NCBI GenBank assembly: GCA_028871455.1
Contig: JAGWNF010000012.1
Coordinates: 25,426 to 89,425, forward strand
DNA: 64,000 nt
Direction: 5' to 3'
From: Alphaproteobacteria bacterium
GTDB lineage: Bacteria; Pseudomonadota; Alphaproteobacteria; ATCC43930; CGMCC-115725
In this document: positions 8,295 to 20,487 of the stretch, in pieces
How the letters are laid out: each line of letters begins with the position of its first letter
Numbering within the stretch: position 1 is the stretch's first letter
Notes under the pieces: generated by a model
Databases searched by the model: none
What the model was told of the DNA's origin: nothing
Seen by the model: only the letters and a program-made list of their open reading frames with translations
Made by a program: the position numbers and the translations under genes

Positions 8295-9593
8295 TCACAC
8301 CAGCAGCGCCGCCGGCGCTTCGATCAGTTTCTTGAAAGCCTGCAGCCACTGCGCGCCTTCGGCGCCGTTGAGCACGCGGTGGTCGCAGGCGAGCGTGCAG
8401 GTCATGACATTGGCGACGGCGAGACCGCCGTTGCGCGCCATCGGCCGCTCCTCGCCCGCGCCGACCGCCAAGATGCAGGCCTGCGGCGGATTGATCACGG
8501 CGGTGAATTCGCGCACGCCGTACATGCCGAGATTGGAGATCGAGAACGTGCCGCCCTGGAAGTCGGCGAGCTTGAGCTTGCCGGCGCGGGCGCGGACGCC
8601 CAGATCCCTCATCTCCGCAGCGATCTGCGGCACGCGCTTCTGGTCGGCATTCTTGATGATCGGCGTGATCAGGCCATCGTCCATCGCCACCGCCACGGCG
8701 ATGTCGACGGCGTTCCAGCGCAGGATCGCGTCGTCGGTGTAGGACGCATTGGCGACCGGCACCTGGCGCAGCGCCATTGCCGCGGCGCGGATGACGAAAT
8801 CGTTGACCGAGATCTTTTGGCCGAGCGTGTCGTTGATCTCGTGCCGCGCCTTGAGGAGCGCATCGATCTCGCAATCGACAGTAAGGAAGAAATGCGGCGT
8901 ATAGGTCGCCGATTGCGCCATGCGCGTGGCGATGGTGCGGCGCATGCCGGTGAGCGGAATCTCGGTGTAGGGGATGTTGCCGGCCTCGGCGACGATCCGG
9001 TCCTTGCGGAAGGACGGCGCGGCCATGCCGCCGGCGCCCGGTGCGCGCGCAAATCCGCCGCCGGCCATCGCCGCCTCGATGTCCGCCTTGACGACGCGAC
9101 CGTGCGGACCGCTGCCGCGCATACCGGCAAGATCGAGCCGCGCGTCGCGCGCCAGGCGCCGCGCCAGCGGGCTGGCGAAGACACGGGCGCCGGCCGCACG
9201 CGGCGGCGCCGACGGACGCGGCGCCGGCGCCGGCGTGGCCGCCGGCGCCGGCTGAGCGGGCGGCGGCAGAGCCTTCACTTCGGTCTTGGGCGCGGCAGGT
9301 GCCGCCGGCTTCGGCGGCGCCGGCGTCGCTTTGATGTCGGCGGCGCTCTCGCCCTCGCCCAGGATCACGGCGATCGGCTGGTTGACCTGGACGTGTTGCG
9401 TGCCCTCGGGCACCAGGATGCGGCCGAGCGTGCCCTCATCGACCGCCTCGTATTCCATCGTCGCCTTGTCGGTCTCGATCTCGGCGAGGATGTCGCCGGC
9501 TTTGACTGCGTCGCCTTCCTTCTTGTGCCACTTGGCGAGGTTGCCCTCGGTCATGGTGGGCGACAGCGCCGGCATGAGGATCTGCGTCGGCAT
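8295..9593 (-). CDS. pdhC: Pyruvate dehydrogenase E2, dihydrolipoyl acetyltransferase
   Basis: The 432-aa core subunit has one N-terminal lipoyl domain (lipoyl lysine K43 in [10 protein letters not shown]), an Ala/Pro-rich linker, a peripheral-subunit-binding domain ([20 protein letters not shown]) and a C-terminal acetyltransferase domain. The catalytic motif is H405-RVL-N409-G, where most E2 proteins have HxxxDG, so the usual Asp is Asn; the codon is aac. The histidine is intact. The gene lies between pdhB (8 bp upstream) and lpd. Confidence 0.94.
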   Translation of the reverse strand: MPTQILMPALSPTMTEGNLAKWHKKEGDAVKAGDILAEIETDKATMEYEAVDEGTLGRILVPEGTQHVQVNQPIAVILGEGESAADIKATPAPPKPAAPAAPKTEVKALPPPAQPAPAATPAPAPRPSAPPRAAGARVFASPLARRLARDARLDLAGMRGSGPHGRVVKADIEAAMAGGGFARAPGAGGMAAPSFRKDRIVAEAGNIPYTEIPLTGMRRTIATRMAQSATYTPHFFLTVDCEIDALLKARHEINDTLGQKISVNDFVIRAAAMALRQVPVANASYTDDAILRWNAVDIAVAVAMDDGLITPIIKNADQKRVPQIAAEMRDLGVRARAGKLKLADFQGGTFSISNLGMYGVREFTAVINPPQACILAVGAGEERPMARNGGLAVANVMTCTLACDHRVLNGAEGAQWLQAFKKLIEAPAALLV

Positions 9594-9601
9594 GATGCGG
9601 C

Positions 9602-10978
9602 TCAGCGATAGCCGACGGCCTTGGCCGCGGCGACCACGTCCTCGGCCTGCGGCAAGGTCATGTGTTCGAGATTGGCGGCGTAAGGCATCGGCACGTCCTT
9701 GCCCGAAACCCGCGCCGGCGGCGCGTCGAGCCAGTCGAAGGCCTGCTCCATGATCTGCGCCGCGATCTCGGCGCCGATACCGGCATAGGCCCAGCCCTCC
9801 TCCACCGAGACCAGACGGTTGGTCTTCTTTACACTGTCGACGATAGTCTCGATGTCGAGCGGCCGCAGCGTCCGCAGGTCGATCACCTCGGCCGAAATGC
9901 CTTCGGCGGCGAGCGCGGCGGCGGCATGCTCGGCGACCTCGACCATGCGCGAATAGGCGGTGATGGTGACATGCTCGCCCGGCCGCACGATGCGCGCGCG
10001 GCCGATCGGCACGATCCAGTCGGCATCGATCGGCACCGGGAAGCTGGTGCCGTAGACGATCTCGTTCTCGAGGAAGATGACGGGGTTGGGATCACGGATC
10101 GCTGCCTTGAGCAAACCCTTGTGGTCGGCCGCCGTGTAGGGCGCGATCACCTTCAGGCCCGGCACGTGCGCGAACCACGAGGCGTAGTCCTGGCTATGCT
10201 GCGCCGCGACGCGCGCCGCCGCGCCATTGGGGCCGCGGAAGACGATCGGACAACTCATCTGGCCGCCCGACATGTAGCGCGTCTTGGCCGCCGAGTTGAT
10301 CAAGTGGTCGGTCGCCTGCATGGCGAAGTTCCAGGTCATAAACTCGACGATCGGCCGCAGGCCCGCCATCGCCGCGCCGACGCCAAGGCCGGTGAAGCCG
10401 TATTCGGAGATCGGCGTGTCGATGACGCGGCGCGCGCCGAATTCATCGAGCAGGCCCTGGCTCACCTTGTAGGCGCCCTGGTACTCGGCGACCTCTTCGC
10501 CGATGAGGAACACGTTGTCGTCGCGGCGCATCTCTTCGGCCATGGCGTCGCGCAGCGCCTCGCGCACGGTCATCGTCGCGCTCGGACCGGACCATTCGGC
10601 TTCGGCCGGTGCGGCCACGGACTTGGGCTGCGGCGCCGGCGGCGGCGGCGGCGCTTTCGCGGCCGGCGGCGCGACCGGTTTCGCCGGCGGCGGCTCAACC
10701 TTGGGCGCCGCCCTGGCTGCGACCGGCTTTACGTCTTCACCTTCGCCGGCAATGCGCGCGATCGGCGCGTTGACGGCAATGTGCTCGCTGCCTTCGGGCG
10801 CGATGATCTCGGCGAGCGTGCCCTCATCGACCGCCTCGTATTCCATCGTTGCCTTGTCGGTCTCGATCTCGGCAAGAATGTCGCCGGATTTGACCGCGTC
10901 GCCGACCTTCTTGTGCCACTTGGCGATCTTGCCTTCGGTCATGGTCGGCGAGAGCGCCGGCATCAGGATGTCGACCAT
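9602..10978 (-). CDS. pdhB: Pyruvate dehydrogenase E1 beta subunit with N-terminal lipoyl domain
   Basis: At 458 aa this is about 130 residues longer than a plain E1 beta, because residues 1-80 are a complete lipoyl domain (K42 in [10 protein letters not shown]). A Pro/Ala-rich linker leads to the transketolase-type domain that begins at about [17 protein letters not shown] and includes [17 protein letters not shown]. Lipoylated E1 beta is known from several alphaproteobacteria. The N-terminal lipoyl domain closely resembles that of PdhC. With PdhA it decarboxylates pyruvate using thiamine diphosphate. Confidence 0.95.
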   Translation of the reverse strand: MVDILMPALSPTMTEGKIAKWHKKVGDAVKSGDILAEIETDKATMEYEAVDEGTLAEIIAPEGSEHIAVNAPIARIAGEGEDVKPVAARAAPKVEPPPAKPVAPPAAKAPPPPPAPQPKSVAAPAEAEWSGPSATMTVREALRDAMAEEMRRDDNVFLIGEEVAEYQGAYKVSQGLLDEFGARRVIDTPISEYGFTGLGVGAAMAGLRPIVEFMTWNFAMQATDHLINSAAKTRYMSGGQMSCPIVFRGPNGAAARVAAQHSQDYASWFAHVPGLKVIAPYTAADHKGLLKAAIRDPNPVIFLENEIVYGTSFPVPIDADWIVPIGRARIVRPGEHVTITAYSRMVEVAEHAAAALAAEGISAEVIDLRTLRPLDIETIVDSVKKTNRLVSVEEGWAYAGIGAEIAAQIMEQAFDWLDAPPARVSGKDVPMPYAANLEHMTLPQAEDVVAAAKAVGYR

Positions 10979-10981
10979 CGC

Positions 10982-12007
10982 CTACGCCTCGACTTCGCCG
11001 TAGACGTCGGTCCATAGCTCGCTCGGATCGGGCTCCGGACTCTGCTGGGCAAAGTCGGCGGCTTCGGTAATCTGGGCCTTGACCTCGTTGTCGATCGCTT
11101 TGAGGCGGTTCTCGTCAAGGCCGCTGTCGACCAGCCGCTTGCGTACTTGGTCGATCGGATCGTGCTCCTGCCGCATGCGGCTGACCTCATCCTTGCTACG
11201 GTATTTCGCCGGATCGGACATCGAATGGCCGCGATAGCGATAGGTCAGCATCTCGAGCACGAACGGACCCTTGCCGGCGCGCGCGTAGTCGACCGCTTCT
11301 TGCACCGCCGCCATTACCGCCAGCACGTTCATGCCGTCGGTCTGATAGCCCGGAATGCCGAAGGGCGCGGCGCGGCCGAAGAGATTGGGCGACGCGGACG
11401 AGCGCGAGATCGACGTGCCCATGCCGTAGCGGTTGTTCTCGATGATGTAGATCACCGGCAGCTTCCACAGCGCCGCCATGTTGAAGCTTTCGTAGACCTG
11501 GCCCTGGTTCATCGCGCCGTCGCCGAAGAAGGTGAGCGAGACGCGGCCGTTGTTGCGATAGCGATGGGCAAAGCCGAGGCCGGTGCCGAGCGGCACGCAG
11601 GCGCCGACGATGCCGTGGCCGCCGAAGAAATTCCGCTCGCGCGAGAACATGTGCATCGAGCCGCCCTTGCCCTTCGAATAGCCGGTGCGGCGGCCGGTGA
11701 GTTCGGCCATGACGCCTTTCGGATCCATACCGCAGGCGAGCATGTGGCCGTGATCGCGATAGGCGGTGATGACGGTGTCGCCGGGCTCGACCACGGCCAT
11801 GGCGCCGGTGACCACCGCCTCCTCGCCGATATAAAGGTGGCAGAAGCCGCCGATCAGACCCATGCCGTACATCTGGCCGGCCTTCTCCTCGAAGCGCCGG
11901 ATGAGCAACATCCGGCGGTAGAGGTCGAGCAGTTGTTCGGCGGAGATTTCGGCTTCGACGGGCTCGTCGGGACGGGACTTGGGCTTGCGCTTGGCGGCTA
12001 CGGCCAC
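10982..12007 (-). CDS. pdhA: Pyruvate dehydrogenase E1 alpha subunit
   Basis: The 341-aa subunit binds thiamine diphosphate through the GDG...NN motif, seen as GDGAMNQGQVYESFNMAA followed by IIENNRYGMGTS. The phosphorylation-loop region RYRGHSMSDPAKYRSKDEV is typical of type II E1 alpha. It is the first gene of the pdh-lpd-lipA run, 3 bp before pdhB. Upstream lies an AT-rich stretch with three consecutive palindromes that is the likely site of control. Confidence 0.95.
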   Translation of the reverse strand: MAVAAKRKPKSRPDEPVEAEISAEQLLDLYRRMLLIRRFEEKAGQMYGMGLIGGFCHLYIGEEAVVTGAMAVVEPGDTVITAYRDHGHMLACGMDPKGVMAELTGRRTGYSKGKGGSMHMFSRERNFFGGHGIVGACVPLGTGLGFAHRYRNNGRVSLTFFGDGAMNQGQVYESFNMAALWKLPVIYIIENNRYGMGTSISRSSASPNLFGRAAPFGIPGYQTDGMNVLAVMAAVQEAVDYARAGKGPFVLEMLTYRYRGHSMSDPAKYRSKDEVSRMRQEHDPIDQVRKRLVDSGLDENRLKAIDNEVKAQITEAADFAQQSPEPDPSELWTDVYGEVEA

Positions 12008-12107
12008 ATGGTGTCTCCCGGAGATCCTCGGCCGCCGCGACGACGTGGCCGCGACGGTAATATTATTCCACTATGCCTACTCGCGCGCCCCTGATAATGC
12101 AACCATA

Positions 12108-12166
12108 CTCTTAGCAAGAGATTGTTTTGCAAAGCAAAATAAAACTTAACTGAATCTGAGTTAAGT
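12108..12166. promoter_or_regulatory. Three consecutive palindromes upstream of pdhA
   Basis: Three inverted repeats lie in a row in an AT-rich stretch: CTCTT-AGC-AAGAG (12108-12120), TTTTGC-AAA-GCAAAA (12125-12139), and ACTTAACT with AGTTAAGT (12144-12151 and 12159-12166). The first begins 101 bp upstream of the pdhA start. They are likely regulator-binding sites for the pdh operon. The outermost repeat, followed on the minus strand by TTTATTTTG, could instead be a weak terminator of ftsB. The regulator is not known. Confidence 0.5.
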
Positions 12167-12296
12167 AGCCTGAAAACCCTGCCTGAGGATGGTCGCGTTT
12201 CGGTCCCATGCGCTACCGGACCGTCCGTCGACTCGGAGCGATATTCCGCCTACGACGATTCCGCCCGCCCGATCCGGCGCGCGGCCTACGCGGCAG

Positions 12297-12620
12297 CTAC
12301 TTGGTGGGCTGATCGTAGTAGAGGACGATTTCGTCTGGCGCGGCGTAGTTCAACATCGCGTGCACGCGCTCGTCGAGATAATCGCGGTCGAGGTGGTTGC
12401 CCTGGAGCAGCGCGACGTGCTGCGCCAGCGGCGCGCGCTCGGCCTGGAACTTCGCCAACGTCGCCTTGGCGTCGTGCACCTGGGTCTGGAGATTCCACAG
12501 CGCCAACAGGCCGCGATCGCCTTCGACCAGGTGATAGGCGAAGTAGGCGCAGAGTGCGCAGCCGAGCACGGGGCCGATGATCTGGCGCGCGCGGGCGCGC
12601 AGCGCGTAAAGCACGTCCAT
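12297..12620 (-). CDS. ftsB: FtsB/DivIC-family septum formation protein
   Basis: This is a 107-aa bitopic membrane protein with a short cytoplasmic N-terminus, one membrane segment at about residues 14-33 (IIGPVLGCALCAYFAYHLV) and a coiled-coil stretch (QTQVHDAKATLAKFQAERAPLAQHVALL). The C-terminal part LDRDYLDERVHAMLNYAAPDEIV is typical of alphaproteobacterial FtsB between eno and pdhA. The protein links FtsL and FtsQ in the divisome. The upstream region is packed with GANTC sites. The 289-bp gap to pdhA holds the palindromes described separately. Confidence 0.8.
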   Translation of the reverse strand: MDVLYALRARARQIIGPVLGCALCAYFAYHLVEGDRGLLALWNLQTQVHDAKATLAKFQAERAPLAQHVALLQGNHLDRDYLDERVHAMLNYAAPDEIVLYYDQPTK

Positions 12621-12623
12621 GGC

Positions 12624-12706
12624 GACTCGTTTGAATCACGGCCGAGTCGCTGGGTCAAATGAAATCCGATTCTCGAATTAAGAATCAAAGAGTCGTGGGC
12701 CGACTC
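12624..12706. promoter_or_regulatory. Cluster of seven GANTC (CcrM-type) sites between eno and ftsB
   Basis: GANTC occurs at 12624, 12633, 12644, 12668, 12682, 12690 and 12702, which is seven sites in 83 bp. Alphaproteobacteria methylate GANTC with the cell-cycle-regulated CcrM enzyme, and promoter methylation state can switch cell-division genes. The cluster covers the likely ftsB promoter. Some sites form the arms of two hairpins (12668-12686 and 12689-12707), so eno transcript termination is part of the explanation. Confidence 0.6.
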
Positions 12707-12707
12707 T
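12689..12707 (-). terminator. Possible intrinsic terminator of eno
   Basis: AGAGTCG and CGACTCT are perfect 7-bp arms around a 5-base loop, 52 bp after the eno stop on the minus strand, followed by TTTGATTCTT. A second hairpin, GATTCT/AGAATC, follows at once (12668-12686). The T-run is interrupted, so termination is only plausible. Confidence 0.4.
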
Positions 12708-12758
12708 GCGGCCAATTCTGAGCTTCGGAACGGTGCACAACGGCGTGGGCGCGAGCCT

Positions 12759-14878
<2,120 letters not shown>

Positions 14879-14893
14879 TTATATAGCAGCCGC

Positions 14894-16519
14894 CTAGACG
14901 AGGCGAGACTGCTCCACCGCCGCCTTGATGAACGACGTGAACAGCGGATGCGGCTCGAAGGGCTTGGATTTGAGCTCGGGGTGGAACTGGACGCCGATGA
15001 ACCAGGGATGGTCGGGGAATTCGATGATCTCGGGCAGCTCGCCGTCGGGCGACATGCCGGAGAAGCGCATTCCGGTCTTCTCCAGCCGCGGCTTGTAGTT
15101 GATGTTGACCTCGTAGCGATGCCGGTGGCGCTCGCTGATCTCGGTCGTGCCGTAGATCTCGGCGACGCGCGAGCCGGCGATGAGCTTCGCCGGATAGGCG
15201 CCGAGGCGCATGGTGCCGCCGAGATCGCCGTTGGCCTTGCGCTTTTCGAGCTGATCGCCCTTCATCCATTCAGTCATCAGGCCGATCACGGGATCGGCGC
15301 AGGGACCGAACTCGGTCGAGCTGGCGCCATTGAGGCCGGCCAGGTGCCGCGCCGCCTCGATCACTGCCATCTGCATGCCGAAGCAGATGCCGAAATAGGG
15401 CACTTTGCGTTCGCGCGCGAAGCGCGCCGCCTCGATCTTGCCCTCGCTGCCGCGCTCGCCGAAGCCGCCGGGTACCAGGATGCCGTTGACGCCCTCGAGA
15501 TAGCTGACGGCGTCGTCCTTCTCGAATATCTCGCTGTCGAGCCAGTCGAGCTTGACGCCGACGTTGTTGGCGATACCGCCGTGCGCCAGCGCCTCGCTCA
15601 ACGACTTATAGGCGTCGGGCAGATGCGTGTACTTGCCGATGACGGCGATGGTGACGGCGCCTTCGGGCTTGCGGACACGCTCGACGATCTGCTGCCAGCG
15701 GCCGAGATCGGGCTCGCGCGCCTCGAGGCCGAAATGGCGGCAGACCTCGCGGTCGAGGCCCTGCGCGTGATAGGCCATCGGCACGTCGTAGATGGTGTCG
15801 ACGTCGAGCGCGGGAATGACGCGCCCCTCCCGGAGATTGCAGAACAAGGCGATCTTCTTGCGCGCGCTGTCGGGAATCTCGCGGTCGCAACGGCAGAGCA
15901 GGATGTCAGGCTGGATGCCGAGACCCAGGAGCTCCTTGACGCTGTGCTGGGTCGGTTTGCTCTTCAACTCGCCGGCCGAGGGGATATAGGGCACCAGCGT
16001 CAGGTGGATGAACATGGCGCGCTCGCGGCCCAACTCGTTGCCGAGCTGGCGGATCGCCTCGAGGAACGGCAGGCCCTCGATGTCGCCGACCGTGCCACCG
16101 ATCTCGCAGAGCACGAAATCCTCGCCGCCGAGCTCGGCCTGGATCGCCTCCTTGATGGCGTCGGTGACGTGGGGAATGACCTGGACGGTGGCGCCGAGAT
16201 ATTCGCCGCGGCGCTCGCGACTGATCACCGTCGAATAGATGCGGCCGGTGGTCTGGCTGTCGCTCTTGCGCGCGGCGACGCCGGTGTAGCGTTCGTAGTG
16301 CCCCAAATCGAGGTCGGTCTCGGCGCCATCATCGGTGACATAGACCTCACCGTGCTGATACGGGCTCATGGTGCCCGGATCGACGTTGATATAGGGGTCG
16401 AATTTGCGGAGTCGGACGCGAAAGCCGCGCGCCTGGAGCAGCGCGCCGAGCGCCGCCGCCGAGAGACCTTTACCGAGTGAGGAGACCACGCCGCCGGTGA
16501 TGAAAATGAACCGCGTCAT
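14894..16519 (-). CDS. pyrG: CTP synthase
   Basis: The 541-aa enzyme aminates UTP to CTP with glutamine and ATP. The N-terminal synthetase domain begins [19 protein letters not shown] and contains [19 protein letters not shown]. The C-terminal class I glutamine amidotransferase has the nucleophile in [12 protein letters not shown] and the His/Glu pair near [18 protein letters not shown]. The length is typical. It starts the pyrG-kdsA-eno run. In many relatives secG lies just upstream; here a helicase and a secreted-protein gene lie between. Confidence 0.97.
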   Translation of the reverse strand: MTRFIFITGGVVSSLGKGLSAAALGALLQARGFRVRLRKFDPYINVDPGTMSPYQHGEVYVTDDGAETDLDLGHYERYTGVAARKSDSQTTGRIYSTVISRERRGEYLGATVQVIPHVTDAIKEAIQAELGGEDFVLCEIGGTVGDIEGLPFLEAIRQLGNELGRERAMFIHLTLVPYIPSAGELKSKPTQHSVKELLGLGIQPDILLCRCDREIPDSARKKIALFCNLREGRVIPALDVDTIYDVPMAYHAQGLDREVCRHFGLEAREPDLGRWQQIVERVRKPEGAVTIAVIGKYTHLPDAYKSLSEALAHGGIANNVGVKLDWLDSEIFEKDDAVSYLEGVNGILVPGGFGERGSEGKIEAARFARERKVPYFGICFGMQMAVIEAARHLAGLNGASSTEFGPCADPVIGLMTEWMKGDQLEKRKANGDLGGTMRLGAYPAKLIAGSRVAEIYGTTEISERHRHRYEVNINYKPRLEKTGMRFSGMSPDGELPEIIEFPDHPWFIGVQFHPELKSKPFEPHPLFTSFIKAAVEQSRLV

Positions 16520-16608
16520 GGAATTTCACCATACAGCACCGCCGCCTGCGCGCAAACGGAAAGCGCCGACTCGGCGCGCAGGGCGGCTATGCGTGGCGTC
16601 TCGCTTCC

Positions 16609-16631
16609 GTCATTGCGCGGCGCGCAACGAC
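16609..16631 (-). terminator. Hairpin after the helicase gene
   Basis: GTCATTGCGC and GCGCAACGAC form a 10-bp stem with one mismatch and a 3-base loop, 12 bp past the helicase stop. The outer sequence resembles the ends of the palindromic repeat at 30172, so this may be a decayed copy that now works as a 3' hairpin. There is no T-run. Confidence 0.35.
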
Positions 16632-16642
16632 GAGAGCTGCGG

Positions 16643-17980
<1,338 letters not shown>

Positions 17981-18253
17981 TGTGTTATTGCTTTCTATCG
18001 GTACGGCCGGACGCGCAGGCGCGGCAGCCTGTGTTTTTGGCTGGCCTCGCGCGAAACCGAGGTGCCGTGTTGTGGGTGATTTCTCGAAATTGGGGGCGCT
18101 GGCGATCGAAATCGGCCGCGCTTCGCGCGATCGCGAGAATGGAGTGGCGCTTACATGGGGCCGCAGCGGCGCAAAGTCAACCGAATAACGTCGCGCGCCG
18201 TGAAATGCCGCAGGCGTTAACGAAAGCCGAAGATCGCGACGCGTGCGATCCCG

Positions 18254-18628
18254 TCAGCAACGGCCCTGCCTGGCAAGACCCGGCGGACAACCGCCCGGCG
18301 GTCTGGGCGGACCGCCGCGCTCCCAGTGGCCGGGCACGAAACGCCAGCCGCCGCGCACCGCCACCCACTGCGCCGGCACGTAGACGGCGCCGGGTCGCTC
18401 GCGCAGCCAGCGGCCGTCGTGCCAGACGTGACGGCCGTGCTCCCATCCCCAATAGCCAGGCGCCCAGACATAGCCCGGACGCGGCGGCGGCGGCGCGACC
18501 ACGACCGGCGCCGGCGGCGGCGTGCCGATGATGATCTGCGCGCTGATCTGGGCGTACGCCGGCGCCACGACCGGGCCGGCGGCGAGCAGGACGGCAAGAG
18601 CGAACGCCAGAGACAAACTTCGGTTCAT
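18254..18628 (-). CDS. Secreted protein with YXWQ/WxxGxW-type repeats
   Basis: The 124-aa product begins with a signal peptide (MNRSLSLAFALAVLLAAGP, cleavage probably after PAYA). A Pro-rich linker (PPPRPGYVWAPGYWGWE) leads into tryptophan-rich repeats, GYWGWEHGRHVWHDGRW and GGWRFVPGHW, typical of the YXWQ family of periplasmic or outer-membrane proteins of unknown function. The ATG at 18628 fits the signal peptide; one at 18664 would add 12 residues. The 273 bp between it and the helicase gene show no gene. Confidence 0.75.
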   Translation of the reverse strand: MNRSLSLAFALAVLLAAGPVVAPAYAQISAQIIIGTPPPAPVVVAPPPPRPGYVWAPGYWGWEHGRHVWHDGRWLRERPGAVYVPAQWVAVRGGWRFVPGHWERGGPPRPPGGCPPGLARQGRC

Positions 18629-18722
18629 CGGCAGCCTCCGATCGCAATGACCAGACGGGACCAAGCGGTGAACGGCAACCGGCGTCAGGATGCCCGGCCG
18701 ATTGCGGCGTTTTGACGGCGGG

Positions 18723-19055
18723 CTACTTGGTCAGCGGTGCGGCGGGCGCGGCTGGTACCGGCGGCTTGCCCGGCGTCGCCGGCGCCGATTGCGTCGTCAC
18801 CGGCCGGTCGATCACCGATGTCGGAGCGCGGCTGCGCGACGCGATCATCGCCAGGGCGATGCTGGTACCGAAGAAGCAGGCGGTGAGGATCGCCGTGGTT
18901 CGGGTGAGCAGATTGGCGGTCGAGCGACCGGTCATGAATCCCGACATGCCGCCACCGCCGATGCCGAGGGCGCCGCCCTCGCTCTTCTGCAACAGGATGA
19001 CGGCCACCAGCGACACCGCCAGCAGCAGATGAATGACCACGACCACCGTGAACAT
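18723..19055 (-). CDS. secG: Preprotein translocase subunit SecG
   Basis: This small inner-membrane protein of 110 aa supports SecYEG translocation. Two membrane helices (FTVVVVIHLLLAVSLVAVILL and TAILTACFFGTSIALAMIAS) flank the conserved cytoplasmic loop QKSEGGALGIGGGG-MSGFMTGR. The C-terminal 35 residues are Ala/Pro/Thr-rich and variable. In many alphaproteobacteria tpiA lies just upstream and pyrG downstream; here tpiA is about 8 kb away. Confidence 0.9.
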   Translation of the reverse strand: MFTVVVVIHLLLAVSLVAVILLQKSEGGALGIGGGGMSGFMTGRSTANLLTRTTAILTACFFGTSIALAMIASRSRAPTSVIDRPVTTQSAPATPGKPPVPAAPAAPLTK

Positions 19056-19142
19056 GGGGCGAGGTTTTAGCGGTTTGTGGCGGCGAATGCCAGTGGCTAT
19101 GAGGCGCCTCGTTCGGGCCGATTTCCGCCATGTTGGCGGCGG

Positions 19143-19988
19143 TCAACCGCCGGTGGCGAAGCCTGGGAATAGCATCATGCCGCCGTCGACGAACAGCGTC
19201 GTGCCGACGACGTAATCGGCGTCGTCCGAGGCGAGCCACACGGCGGCGCGGGCGATATCGATCGGCTCGCCGATCCGCCGATACGGCACCAGCGTCATCA
19301 ACCGCTCGTAGGCCGCCGGCGTCTGCCATGCCGCGGTGTTGATCGGCGTGCGAATGGCGCCCGGCGCGATGCTGTTGACGCGGATGCGATGCGGCGCCAT
19401 TTCCTGCGCCAGGCTTTCCATCAGCATCTTGATGCCGCCCTTGGACGCCGCGTAATTGGCGTGGCCGCTCCACGGGATCGCCTGGTGGACCGAGCTCATG
19501 CAGACGATCTTGCCGGCGGCGTTCGACACCGCCGGCACGACGCCGCGGCGCAGGAACTCGCGCACCGCCGCGCGAGCGCACAGGAACTGGCCGGTCAGAT
19601 TGACGCCAATGACGGTGTTCCATTGCGCCAGCGTCATCTCGGGAAACGCTGCGTCGCGCTGCAAGCCGGCATTGGCGACCAGGATGTCGACGGTGCCGAA
19701 CTCGTCGATCATGCGCTTGAACATCGCCTCGACCTGGTCCTCGTTCGAGACGTCGGCCTTGTGGGCGTAGGCGCGGCCGCCTTCGGCGCGGATCGTCTGC
19801 ACCACCTCGTCGGCGCTCGGATCGCCGACGACGTAGTTCACCACCACGTCGGCGCCAGCCTGACCGAAGGCCAGCGCGACGGCGCGGCCGATGCCGGAAT
19901 TGGCGCCGGTAACGATCGCTTTCTGGCCGCTCAGCACGCGCGGCACGCGGTGGGTCGGCGCGGTCGGTCGCGGTGGCAGATCGGGCAT
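19143..19988 (-). CDS. Short-chain dehydrogenase/reductase (SDR)
   Basis: This 281-aa classical SDR has the cofactor motif TGANSGIGRA, the structural NAG (VANAGLQRDAAF) and the catalytic Ser-Tyr-Lys set in CMSSVHQAIPW and YAASKGG. It most resembles glucose 1-dehydrogenase-like oxidoreductases; the substrate cannot be told. The ATG at 19988 has a good ribosome-binding site (AGGAGAGTGAAG before it), so the open frame up to 20090 is not used. It diverges from the arsenic operon, but nothing in the protein links it to arsenic. Confidence 0.85.
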   Translation of the reverse strand: MPDLPPRPTAPTHRVPRVLSGQKAIVTGANSGIGRAVALAFGQAGADVVVNYVVGDPSADEVVQTIRAEGGRAYAHKADVSNEDQVEAMFKRMIDEFGTVDILVANAGLQRDAAFPEMTLAQWNTVIGVNLTGQFLCARAAVREFLRRGVVPAVSNAAGKIVCMSSVHQAIPWSGHANYAASKGGIKMLMESLAQEMAPHRIRVNSIAPGAIRTPINTAAWQTPAAYERLMTLVPYRRIGEPIDIARAAVWLASDDADYVVGTTLFVDGGMMLFPGFATGG

Positions 19989-20077
19989 CTTCACTCTCCT
20001 GCTGAATTGCAGCGCGGCGGCATCCACCGCGCCAAGAATGAACCGGCGGGTATTGCGATCCAAGCATGCATCGACGC

Positions 20078-20106
20078 TTGACGCCGACATGACCGCGATT
20101 TAATAT
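20078..20106 (+). promoter_or_regulatory. Sigma-70-type promoter of the ars operon
   Basis: TTGACG (20078-20083) and TAATAT (20101-20106) are separated by 17 bp, the ideal housekeeping spacing. The ArsR start codon is 31 bp downstream of the -10 element. The palindromic operator overlaps the -10 box. Confidence 0.65.
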
Positions 20107-20125
20107 TTGACTATATTCGAAATAT
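20103..20125. promoter_or_regulatory. Candidate ArsR operator
   Basis: ATATTT (20103-20108) and AAATAT (20120-20125) form an inverted repeat around an 11-bp AT-rich centre, with a smaller ATATT/AATAT pair inside it. The site overlaps the -10 box and the expected transcription start of arsR, which is where an ArsR repressor would block transcription until arsenite is bound. Confidence 0.6.
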
Positions 20126-20136
20126 CGGAGGATTGG

Positions 20137-20487
20137 ATGAAGGCGGACGAGGCGGTGTCGGCGCTGGACGCCGTGGCGCACGAACATCGGCTCGCGGTCT
20201 ATCGCATGCTGGTGAAGCGCGGGCCGCAGGGTTTGCCGGCGGGCGAGATCGCGGCGCGGCTCGAACTGCCGCCGTCGTCCCTCACCTTCCATCTCCAGCA
20301 GCTGCGGCACGCCGGCTTGGTCACGCAGCGGCGGCTCGGCCGGCAGATCATCTACGCCGCCGATTACGCGGCGATGAATCGACTCGTCGCCTACCTCACG
20401 GAGAATTGCTGCGGCGGCGCGGCCTGCACGCCGGCCTGCGCGCCGGCCGCGGTCAAGCCGGCGCGTCACCAACGGAGATCGGCATGA
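20137..20487 (+). CDS. arsR: ArsR/SmtB-family arsenic-responsive repressor
   Basis: The 116-aa repressor has a winged helix-turn-helix with LPAGEIAARLELPPSSLTFH as the recognition region and the wing QRRLGRQIIYAADYAAM. Clustered cysteines near the C-terminus (ENCCGGAACTPAC) are a plausible arsenite site. Their C-terminal placement differs from the alpha-3 CxC site of E. coli ArsR and fits other ArsR types in which the site has moved. The ATG at 20137 follows CGGAGGA; an upstream ATG at 20107 would lie at the operator. arsI starts 4 bp before its stop. Confidence 0.9.
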   Translation: MKADEAVSALDAVAHEHRLAVYRMLVKRGPQGLPAGEIAARLELPPSSLTFHLQQLRHAGLVTQRRLGRQIIYAADYAAMNRLVAYLTENCCGGAACTPACAPAAVKPARHQRRSA

